From assembly GCA_016748015.1 (NCBI GenBank), contig JAAOMT010000176.1, positions 169,238-233,237 on the forward strand: 64,000 nt of DNA, read 5' to 3'. Source of the DNA: Geosiphon pyriformis (lineage: Eukaryota; Glomeromycota; Glomeromycetes; Archaeosporales; Geosiphonaceae). A model generated the notes under the pieces. That model was given only the letters and a program-made list of their open reading frames with translations. It was not told the origin of the DNA and made no database searches. Shown piece after piece: positions 49,190-58,879 of the stretch (positions are counted from its first letter, which is position 1; every line of letters begins with the position of its first letter). The position numbers were made by a program, and so were the translations under genes.

Positions 49190-50300
49190 TAAAGTAACAG
49201 CCTGTTTTTAGATGGCTTTGTTTACCACAGTAGTAGCAATTATGTGTTTTTAATTGCCATTGTTGATTTAATAATAATGACAAATATGATTGTTGTTAAA
49301 TACAGTTGAAATTTTTTGGATTGTTATAATGTTGTGGAGATTGATAAATTGTCTGGTTGTTAGCTAAGTATCCTTTCAATTTCTAATTAATTGAATTACT
49401 AAATTGCTTTAGTTTAGAATTCAAGTTAGATAATCTGTTTATTATTAGATTTACAGCTTGGGCATAATTGGTTTTTAATTCAGCCAACTTAAAATCTCTG
49501 ACATGCATAACTGTATCTTGAAGTGTTTGTGGATGTAATGAGTATATGCATTGTAAAAGACTATTGTGCAAGCCATGAATAAACTGATTCAGAATTTGTG
49601 GTACTGTGAAATAATTAGTATTAATGACTTGAATTTAGTGTAAATTTTTGTGAAAATATTCTAAGTAAGTGGTAATTGCTTCTGTGTCACCTTGTTTAAT
49701 AGTGGTAAATGCCATTGTCAAATGATTAATGCTGTTGTTATTGCTAAAATATCTCAAAAATTTGGTTTTAAACACATCAAAGATAATGAGTTTATAGATT
49801 AAACTCTAATATCACAAATTGGTAGTATCTTGCAAAAAGTATAAAATAGTTTGTAGGACTTTGACATTGTCTTAATTATTAGTAGTAATTGCTTTAGCAA
49901 TGTTATTGAGCCAAACTTGGATGTTGTCCTTTTTACTAGTAAACTTTTTTAACTTGGCAATGAAAATGTATATCATTGGTACTATAATTGATTGTAGTTG
50001 TTGAAACTGTTATTGTTGTTAAAGTAGTGGTTGCAGATGTTGTTGCAGTTTTGCAATTGGTGCAACTAGTGGTAAATTGATTACAATTATTGAAAATAAG
50101 TTTTAAGAAACAATAGAAGTGGAATTTTACTGGATTGAAATAATTGAAATTTGAATTTCTGGATTTTCTGGAATCAGATTTTGGTAATTAAATTCTTGAT
50201 CTTCATCTTCTTTCTCTTTCAAGTCAGTTATTCCCCAAGAACTAATGGCTCCAAAATTGAATTAAGGTGACAGTGATCAAAATCCTGATGGTATTGGTAA
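49190..50300 (-). pseudogene. Gag of element 3 with intact CCHC knuckle
   Basis: Capsid traces (KDNIQVWLNNIAKAI, ILYFLQDTTNL, HVRDFKLAELKTNYAQAVNL) then the knuckle CYYCGKQSHLKTGC (C-x2-C-x4-H-x4-C). The uninterrupted run MIYIFIAKLKKF shows what element 2 looked like before element 1 inserted. Confidence 0.82.
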
Positions 50301-50914
50301 TTACAATTTAAATTTTTTAAAGTAATCATTGTAGATTTCCAATAAATTGTCTTTTTCTTAGCTGCTTTGAAACATTATTCTTACTGATGGTGTTTTTACT
50401 GATGCTGATACAACTCCTGATAATATATTAATAGTACTATCAAGCATGTAATAATATAATAGGTAAATAAGTGAAACTACTTTTGGTTTCTTTTAAGTAG
50501 ATAATTATATATTTCTTGGTATTCTTGCTGGTATTTGTAGTTTTTTTTTGTCTTTGTCTGCATAAGTAATGGAAAATCTTTGTTGGATGTAACTTTTAAT
50601 TTTTTAGTTGATTTTAGTAATGGTAAAAACAAAGTTGTAATTTAATAATAAGTTGGTGTATTAAATTAATTTGGTATAGAAATTTCTTTTTGCTGCTTTA
50701 ATATCAGTTAGTTTTCTTAGAAAATATGTGATTCTGTTATTAACATAACAATTAAAAGCTGATTTGGCTAGCCAATAATTACTGGTTAATTCTAATTGTT
50801 AGTAGTATTGTTGAAATAGAGATTTTGCAAATTCCAAGTAATTTGTTCTTATTACTTTTAATTCTGTTACTGTTTCAGATAGTTGTTCCTGGTGTTAGTT
50901 TTCTGTTAAATTAT

Positions 50915-50934
50915 ATCACACAGAAAGCACTAAA
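50915..50934 (-). other. Primer-binding site of element 3
   Basis: Plus strand CACAGAAAGCACTA followed by AA and the LTR. The CTA is an eroded CCA. Same TGGTGC core and two-base spacer as element 1. Confidence 0.6.
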
Positions 50935-51805
50935 TGTTACAGGTGCTTATTTGGATGGTTGGAATAAATAACAAACCCGTAACTTAGTGCTTAATAGCTT
51001 GATAATATTAGTAATATCTGAAGATTTTGGTTGAGTTTTTTGTATAATGAACAGAGATTCAATAGTAATATCCTTTGGTAATGTTTCTAGTTTTTTCTTC
51101 AACTTTCAAGTTGATATGTTTTAATGTCTGTAGCCTTCCAAAAAAATTTTCTGTTAATTTTTTTTTCAGCTTAGTGGCCAGTTTTCTGGTAAGCTATCTT
51201 CAAATTTCAAGTATCTACTCTTATTTTTGGGTTTTTTACCAGTCTTTTTAACATCAATTACTTAGTGCTTAATTCTTTTTTAATCAGTTAGTATATCAAT
51301 GAAACAACAAAAATAAAAGAAATAAAAAGAAATAAAAAGAAAGAAGAAATTAGTTTTCTATTAATAGTTATAATTAAGAGCTATTATTTCAGTATAGTTA
51401 AATGTTAAATGTTATCAACATGAAGTGTTAATAACTAGAAGAATGATTCAGATTCTTAATCAAATGATAATAACATGAATTAGATAATAATAAGTATGTT
51501 TATTTAATATTTTGTTAATGAATTCACTTTAGGTAATAATAATTATTCATAAAGTAAGAATTAATTAATAGATAAAAAAGGAGATATGAAAATGGAAACT
51601 GAACCAAATTATTTTTTTCTTATTTCTAATACTACTGCTATATATACATAGTTGGTATTATATGAAATTCTTGGAATCCTGTAATTCCTTCAAAAAAATT
51701 CTGAAATTTTGGGATTTTAGAATTCTGAAATTTTTCTGTTACTATACCTACTTTTGATTGGCTATTCCTTTAACTATATAATACTTTTAATTTCTCTAAA
51801 TAACA
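50935..51805 (-). repeat. LTR-D: 5' LTR of element 3
   Basis: Starts TGTTACAGGT and ends CTCTAAATAACA on the plus strand, with the best preserved termini of this LTR family in the window. Confidence 0.88.
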
Positions 51806-52200
51806 ATATGTTCCTTAAATATAAGTTTATATGTAGTGATTTGTAAGAAATTTGTACTAAAAAATTGATTTGTAAAGACTGTTGTGGTTTTTGATAAAAA
51901 AAAAACTGCTTCTATTATTGTTAACTATGTAAGACATTTGGTAGAATTATATCATACTAAGATGTGGTTTATAAGATTCAAATATAAAATAAATATAGAA
52001 AAAGCTAGATTAGTTGAAAATAGTAGTTTAATATCAAGTTTGTTTTGTAATATAGTGTCTATATTATTAGATGAAATAATTTAGTTGCTTAATATTATAG
52101 AATTTTTTGCAGTTAGTTTTGACAAATACAGATTATATTTTTTTTTTCTGGTTTAAGTAGCAATATATGTATTAGTATAAATATGTAATATTGTTTTATT
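51806..52200 (+). pseudogene. LINE ORF2 fragment, 3' part after element 3
   Basis: Continues the LINE interrupted at 41852: KFVLKN-stop-FVKTVVVFDKKK, then TASIIVNYVRHLVELYHTKM, KINIEKARLVENSSLISSL, SILLDEII. The stop is at an expected Trp. The frame at 51884-52084 is open. It ends in AT-rich 3' sequence near 52.2 kb. Confidence 0.72.
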
Positions 52201-52309
52201 TAGTTTAAATAACTGGTTATATATATAAAAACATAAGTTATATTTAATTTAAGTTACTTAGTTTGGTTCTATATATTAAATAACAATTGAATTTTACTTA
52301 TAAATAAAT

Positions 52310-52560
52310 TAAAAAAAAAACTTAAAAAAATTCTAAATAAAAAATTTTTTTATTTAAAACCAAAAAATACTTAATTAATAGATAAAAACTATTTTATGTT
52401 TTTAATATTTAAAAATAGGTTAAAAAATTATTATTTATTTGATTTTAAGTATTAAAACTACTAAAAACAATAAAAAAAAATTTTGTTTTTTATTATTTTG
52501 AGCTTTAAATATAGTTATTTATATTATAAAAAAATTATATTTACTTAAATTATTAATTAT
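52310..52560. repeat. Direct repeat, left copy
   Basis: Shares with 54410-54660 the blocks TTTATGTTTT-AAT-ATTTAAAAA, AAGTATTA-AA-ACTA-TAAAAA and AAATATAGTTAT in the same order and orientation. The pair could be the LTRs of a ~2.35-kb element or two copies of another repeat. Confidence 0.65.
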
Positions 52561-54409
52561 ATTAAAATACAAATAAAATAAATTTTTTTTATTTAATTTT
52601 ATTTTTAACAAATGTAATTTAATTATTATTTATTATAATATAATTATAACAAGTTTTAAAATAAGTATAATTTATGTTTTTTATATATATATATAATTAT
52701 TTAAGCCAATTAAAATTATACTATATTAAATTTATAAAAGAATTTATTTAAAACAGTTATTTTTTATATAATTACAATTAAATTATTGTTATTAAAAATT
52801 AAATTGACCAATTATTTAACAATTATATTTACATTCAACTTAATATTTAAAATTTAAAGTTTATAAAAACTATTATTTAATAAAAATAATTTTATTAACA
52901 GAAAAAATTTTATTATTACTAAATATATTATTATTAAATAAATTATTTATATTTATTTTATTTTAAATCTAATTTAAATTATTAAAAACTTTTTTAAAAT
53001 ACCAAATTATTTTTTTATTATAAAATTTTTTTTAACTTTAAAATTAATAATAAATAAAATATTTATTAATTTTATAATTAAAGCAACCAAAAAATTAATA
53101 AATTTAATTAATAAAGTTAATTTTACAAATTTAGATTTCAAACATATAAAGTTAAATTAATTACAAATTTAAATAAAATTTTTAAAAAATAAAATATGTT
53201 TAAATACCAAATAATTTAAATTTTAATACTTAAAACAGTATTAAAAATCAGAAATTTTTTATTAAATATAACTTTTTTTAAATTATAATAGTATTTAAGT
53301 TTTTTTAAAAATAAAAAATAATATTAACATATCTTAATTATTAAATAAAATTTAAAAACCAAAAAATAAAACAAATATAATTATGTATTTTAAAAACCAA
53401 TTTATTAATTTTAAAAACAAAATTCAAAAAAATTTAATTAATTTAATTTTAAAAACATTTTAAAAATACTTTTTTTATATATATGTTTTTTTTTAATAAA
53501 AATCAACCAATAAGTTAAAATAATATTTAAAAATATATAAAACTTAAAATATACAATATTATATTATTATTATTAATTAACAAATTTTAATTTAATATTA
53601 AAGATTTTATCAAAAATATTCAAAGTATTTTTAATATAATTTACAAAAATTTTTAAAAAAACATTATAAAAAATAACAATCTTAAAAACAAAGATCAAAT
53701 TAAATATTACAAAAAATTAAAAATAATAAAAAATTTAATTTAAACAATAAATATTTAAGAAAATTTAAATCAATAAAATCATATAAAAACTAAATTAATT
53801 AAATACTTAATTAAAAATAAATTATTATACATTATTAAAACCAAAAACAATTTAAAAAACAACAAAAAGTATTTTAATATTTATTTTATTAATTTATTTT
53901 TAAAATCAAATAACTTAATAAATTAATTAATTAAAATTACATATAAAAATATAATATGTTTTGTTTTAAAAAACAATAATAATTAATTAAAATTTAGCAT
54001 ATTAAATAATTTAACTAAATAATAATTATAATTAATTTTAACAAATATATTGCTATTATTATTGCTATTATTTAAATTAAAAAAACTATTGTTTACAATT
54101 AAATTAAAATTAAATATCATAATTAATACAATTACAATAAAACTGGTAAAAATATTAAAAAAAACAAACTTTAAATTAAAAATAATATTTTTTTTTAAGT
54201 ATTTCAAAAGAATTAATGCAATAATTTTTGAAAAAAAATTGGTTTACTTTTTTTTTATTTTTTTATTTAATGTATAACCCAAATACTATCTAATTTTTTG
54301 GTTTTTAAATAATAATAATAATAATTAAGAAAAATAACTTGATTATTAAAAAATTTTGAATTTTTTATAATATTAATAATTATATTAAAATTAATCTTGA
54401 TTTATTGTT

Positions 54410-54660
54410 TAAAAAAAATTTAAATAAAAAAAACTCTTATTTAAAGCTAAAAAAGTGTTTTATTAATAATTAAAAACTGTTTTATGTTTTAATTATTTAA
54501 AAAAAAACATTTTAAAAAAATATTGTTTTGTAGTTTTTAATTTTAAGAAAACTTTTTAAGTATTAGAATTAAAAGCACTAAAAAAAAAAGAAATTATTAC
54601 TTTTTTATTTTTTGTTTCAAATATAGTTATAAAAATACAAAAAAAAATATTTTTAAATTA
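54410..54660. repeat. Direct repeat, right copy
   Basis: Partner of 52310-52560. It lies at the right boundary of the AT-rich island. Confidence 0.65.
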
Positions 54661-54880
54661 TTAAATTTTATTTTTATTTATTAATATAGTTTTTTATAAT
54701 ATAAATTATTATAAATAAAAATTATATATTTGTTAATTAACATAAAAATAAATCACAAAACAATTAATATTTTGAAAATAAATTGCAAAAAATCCAAATA
54801 AATGATGTCAAGTTTATAATAATTTCAGAAAGCATTTTACTATTTATTTTTGAAATAATTGTAATTTAATGAATAAGTGT

Positions 54881-55326
54881 TCATTTTGTGTTTTAGATTT
54901 AAACTTTTGGAAAATGTCCATCTTTACGAAGCTTTGGTAAATTCCATAATTATGTTAATTCTTTTTTAAAGACACTTGAATTTTAACAGGAATAATATAC
55001 ACAATATAAGCTTTGATTTTGAAAAAGTGGTTTGCAGAAAATCTTTTCAATAACAAAGCATTCTTGTGAACCCTTAAACTGAGAATTAAAGATCAGATAA
55101 AGCACGAACACTCTGTTCGACCCTCGTGTTTAAATTTGGGAGGTCTTCACCAAATCATTTTAAGCAAGTTAAAAAACAAAAGTCATGTGCAGATTTGAAA
55201 AATGTGAAATAAGCTTATCGATACAACCACCTTTCAGGTTGCAAAATGAGATAAATTTTATTTAATAATATTCCAAGGAACAGCCCACGGAAGAGACCAA
55301 TTATATTTTCTCTCCATAATCTCACC
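54881..55326. other. Right border of the AT-rich island, 3' flank of HFI1
   Basis: Base composition returns to that of the gene-rich blocks. Holds the 3' flank of the Hfi1-like gene. No other feature recognised. Confidence 0.4.
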
Positions 55327-56939
55327 TCAAAATTGCCCGGCCTTTCCACTTCCCAAAATTAGTTCCTCAACCAACTCTTCGTCTTCTAACTCCTCCCAAG
55401 AATTATCCTCACTCAATTTGAGTGCGGTCAGCCTTTCACGAGCCAAGGATGGCTCGGGTAAGATGTGGGGTGCCATCTCCAAGGAAAAAGCGAGATCTTT
55501 GGGGGTGATTGTACGCTGTTTGTTGGTTCTACTGGAGTCAACACGAGTTGAAGCCATGTTGATTCCAAGGGAGCCACCAGTTCTTGTCTTTTGTAGACAA
55601 TTACCCACCACGTTCTTCAGGTGCGACTAGCATAAGAGAAGAAAATTTATAATTTGCAATTTATGTTTGGAGATCTACGCTTTTGTGGTTTTATTACCTC
55701 CAAAGCACAACTCAAAAGTTTCACGCAATCATCCGAAATTGTCGTGCTAAGACGATTTCGGACTGCTACTTCTTGTAATCGGGCCATCATGTTCAGGTGG
55801 CTTGGGAGAGATTTAATTTCCACTGAGCGCAGTGAACCGCTAACAGGGGCTATTATTCAAATAGGAAGTTAAATTTAAATCAAGCATGAAAAATCCCAAT
55901 TGCCAAGAAAATCATAATCTGCTTTCGTTAAAACAAATCTACCCAAAATTGGTTCCAGACCAGGAAGTTTGAAAGAAGGAAGACCGCCAACCGGCATCGG
56001 AGGAGGCAAAGGAGCCTGCAAGGGGTCACGAAGGGTAGTGAATGCCGAAAATTGTGGTTGTTCACGCCCCTGTATTAGAAAAGCAAATTATGGTACTACT
56101 CGGTGAAAATAACCAGGTACAAACTTTTAGCATAATTCCTGTTTACCTGTCCAATTGCCTTGAGTCTTTCTCTTTCAGACTTATCTAGCGACATAATTAG
56201 CTGCTTTGTCTTTCGCTTTTTGACATCCCGGTGGTCAGCTCCACCGGAGCCATTCTCATCGGAAAGGCTATGTTTTCTTTTGTTGCTTTCTGCTTCTTCC
56301 ATTCCATGGACTTTCGGTGGTGGGTCGGGATGCTGGGCGTTGTAAATGATTCCAAGGATAAATTCATTATGAAGGTCGACTAATAAACTCATCAAGATAG
56401 AAGTCAAAAGACAAACCATTGCACATTTAAAGCTTGTATTTTTGTATCACATCGCGATTAGTTATAATATCTAAGTCGATTTACATACAACATTTTCCAA
56501 CGATTAAAAAAGGTCGCACTGCCTTCTCAAAAACGTGCTGGGTACACTCTCCAACAAAAAACTTTTTAAGGGCGATCCAATATTCCTCCTTATTGCTGCC
56601 TAACGCGACATTCAATAGTTCTTTAGTCTTTAGAATGTCGACTCGTTCAGGTTTGGCAACGAGGGTAAGCTCTGCGCGCACTGCTGCATTCGAGTTTGTA
56701 GTGTTCGCTATCAAAAAGGCGCGATCCGTAGACGTTGTAGAGGTGACAGGGGAAAGACGTCCTCCGTTCGTATTAGTGCTTTCGGCTTGAGAGCTAGGAA
56801 TAGTATTGTTTCTGTTTGGGGTAGTTGCTGTAGAGCCGCGGGAAGGTTGTCTGTTATTCGTGATCTGCATCTTGAAAGTGTTAGCTTTGAGTGTGTGGTG
56901 GTTTCGAGTGTAGTATTCGCTCGAAAGAACATCTGCCAA
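55327..56939 (-). CDS. HFI1: SAGA complex subunit Hfi1/Ada1 (TADA1-like)
   Basis: Five exons on the minus strand: 56939-56489, 56379-56147, 56069-55943, 55849-55698, 55626-55327, giving 420 aa. Introns are GT-AG and in phase. The N-terminus is low-complexity Ser/Thr/Asn. Residues ~100-160 carry the Ada1 signature: DILKTKELLNVALGSNKEEY, WIALKKFFVGECTQHVFEKA, then LHNEFILGIIYNAQ, the region that precedes the histone-fold part. A basic RKHSLSDE..KKRKTKQ segment follows. The C-terminal part holds RLQEVAVRNRLSTTISDDCV and LLSCALE-SHLKNVV, then ITPKDLAFSLEMAPHILPEP, the histone-fold segment that pairs with Taf12 in SAGA. Hfi1 is needed for SAGA integrity, hence for acetylation-linked activation. 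An alternative start is Met24 (56870). TADA1 of animals has the same order. Confidence 0.87.
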
Positions 56940-57534
56940 AAAATGAATCGACTATTTATTTTGAATGCTCAATTGTCACGTGATAAATTTGCATCTGGGT
57001 TATGGATCCAGTTGAGGCTAAAAAGAGGGGACTACTACGCAAGAGGGTATTAAAAGGGGCGCCGTCGTCTTAAAAGAAGTCTTTATATATTTCCCTTGTT
57101 TCTTCGTCTCACTCTTCTTTTTCTTTCCCTTCTTCGCCGTTGCTGTCTCCTTTGCCGCCGCCGTCATCACCGCTGTTCTCGCTATCACCTTTGATTTGGA
57201 ATTAAGAAAGGTTAGTATTAACTTTTTGTCTCTCCGTCTCACATTCTTATTTCTTCCCCTCGTTTGCCGCTGCCTTCGTATGGCAAAACTAAAGAGTGGA
57301 AGTTTGCCTGGATATACGGAGACGCAAAGATAACTCCGCGAAACTCAAGGGGGTGGCTCTGTTCACGCAATCTTTATTGATCTCGGCGTCTGTAAACCTT
57401 TTACATAGTACTCTCCCATTCTATAGTTTGCATTTGCAAGTACTTGGACGATTTCATCTTCCCTTTTCAAAACGTAAGAATAAATGGCCGGGTGAATCGA
57501 CAAGGTGATTTTTCGGATGCGGTAAAAAGCTATA
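56940..57534. other. HFI1 upstream region with pyrimidine-rich tract
   Basis: Contains a CT-rich tract (about 57085-57175, TCTTCTTTTTCTTTCCC-like) and no convincing exon. It probably includes the HFI1 promoter. Part of the N-terminal half of the Fanzor-like relic may have been here but is not recognisable. Confidence 0.4.
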
Positions 57535-57901
57535 CATCTGCAAAATGAAATTCATCGGAAATTAGTTGGATTCTTTATCCGCCATTGTCATTCCTCCTTT
57601 TAAAGTGTCGGACATGGTGAATCGCAAAACAAGAAAAATTATAAAAGAAACTGTTCCGAAAATGCTTTTTTGGGCGCATTATCACTTTCGACAATGTCTG
57701 ATCAGCGAGGCTGAGGAATTAGAAGTCCGTGTTATTATCCAGAACGAGGCTTAGACATCCAAGACTTGGAGTCAATGTTGGCAACATCCAAAGAATCAGA
57801 GGTCTGAAGTGTACTACTGTCAGAATTGTGGGTTTGTGATAGAATGGCGCTCAGGAGACTATCCTCTCCAGGCATTGCTTGCTAGATCCCTGGTCCTATA
57901 G
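57535..57901 (+). pseudogene. Fanzor/TnpB-like RNA-guided nuclease relic, C-terminal part
   Basis: Reading the plus strand with one frame change near 57,570 gives LQNEIHRKLVGF, then AIVIPPFKVSDMVNRKTRKI, MLFWAHYHFRQCLISEAEEL, EVRVIIQNEA-stop-TSKTWSQC, then YYCQNCGFVIEW and PLQALLARSLVL before a final stop. This is the layout of the OrfB/TnpB/Fanzor C-terminus: helix LQNEIH-K, catalytic region around IxPPF, WSHYxFRQxL, NEAYTSKTC and a Cys4 zinc ribbon. The first ribbon Cys is Trp, the Tyr of NEAYTSKTC is a stop, and the DRDxNGARN segment is replaced, so it cannot be active. Fanzors are eukaryotic relatives of TnpB spread with transposons. No element ends were identified. Confidence 0.74.
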
Positions 57902-58647
57902 TGATCATGGAATGCTTAATATTGCCTATTATTGATGTGTTACAATCCATCCGAAATTTGTATATTTTGTCAGGTGCTGTTTGTTTTGTCATGTTTGTGT
58001 TTGACTCGGAAGAAAAAAAAAATTACCACAACTTTATGTTTTGAAACTTGGTATTTTCCTTGGTCAAAAAGTCTTAATTATTCCCTCTGATTTTATCAAT
58101 ATCCTGAAGCCAACATAAAATGGGATCTCTTTCTCTTGGGAGTTTTAATAAACTCGTTGGTTTTTCTTTTATTAGAATGATTTTTTACAAAATCTTATTT
58201 ACTCGGACCATCATCGACCTGCGAAATTAATGTGACTTCTTGGCTGTTGCCCTATTATGACACGAATTACTTTCTAAACTTTGTAGTTAAAATTCAGTGG
58301 GAACCAATGTGTTTCCTATGGGTTGTAAATTCAACTCTTGTTATAGCTCTTATTATTAATATTTGAAATATTACTCAAACTATAAAGTTTGAATAAGAGA
58401 CTCTTTGGATGGGAAAGCCGAGAACAAAGAGACTTCATTACTGTCATTTTGTATCTCTCATGTTTCCCTTGGTTCAGAATGAAAGAGAAAAAACCTATTT
58501 ACATGAAATGAGATTAAAAAAAAATTAGGAATAAAGGACAAAATCTATTGACCGGCGGACATTTTGATCACCGAGACACACTTCAACGTCTTTTTCTCCC
58601 CCCTTTGGTTTTTGTAACATTAATTACCAAATTAAAATTGCTGTCCC
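57902..58647. other. Spacer between Fanzor relic and HSF
   Basis: Non-coding by inspection. It includes the 3' flank of the HSF gene on the minus strand. No RNA gene or repeat recognised. Confidence 0.4.
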
Positions 58648-58836
58648 TCAATTCTTCTTTCGCCGCTTGTGCTCCATTGCGTGATCCATCGAAGACGAAA
58701 TGTCCGGTGGATCAGGCAATGGTGGCGGGCGTGTCTGAGACGTGGCTGAATTGCCAACGACATCATTGTCCGTGTTTACGAAAGAGGAATTGGAAGGTGG
58801 TGGCGGTGGTGACGATGAGGATGGCCGTTGTTGTCG

Positions 58837-58879
<43 letters not shown>

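Larger units (their letters stand above)
41853..51805 (-). mobile_element. LTR retrotransposon 'element 3' (Ty3/gypsy type with dUTPase), same family as element 2
   Basis: LTR-C (41853-42715) and LTR-D (50935-51805) flank a minus-strand internal region with Gag, protease, Cys-rich linker, dUTPase, RT, RNase H and integrase, all with stops. Flanking 4-bp sequences are ATGT (41849-41852) and ATAT (51806-51809), one transition apart and consistent with a target-site duplication. Inserted in the LINE ORF2. Primer-binding site next to LTR-D and a purine tract (AAAAAGAAGGAATAA) next to LTR-C. Confidence 0.9.
52201..54880. other. AT-rich decayed repeat DNA
   Basis: Almost pure A+T with no credible coding region. 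It contains a direct repeat pair (52.31-52.56 and 54.41-54.66 kb) and, near 53.05-53.30 kb, a more eroded copy of the sequence at about 16.8-17.15 kb. The short open frames at 53983-54277 on both strands are compositional. Confidence 0.5.

Noticed and set aside
21838-51805. Alternative genetic code with TAA/TAG read as Gln
   Set aside because: Stops fall at Gln positions in the retroelements, but also at Trp positions (TGG to TAG or TGA), and all six host genes in the window use standard stops and no internal TAA/TAG. Mutational erosion explains both.
53983-54277. Phe/Asn/Lys-rich ORFs on both strands
   Set aside because: Compositional open frames in nearly pure A+T DNA, with no motif and mirror-image ORFs.
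57018-57242. Lys/Ala-rich 74-aa minus-strand ORF
   Set aside because: Antisense of a CT-rich tract upstream of HFI1, with no domain and no splice support.
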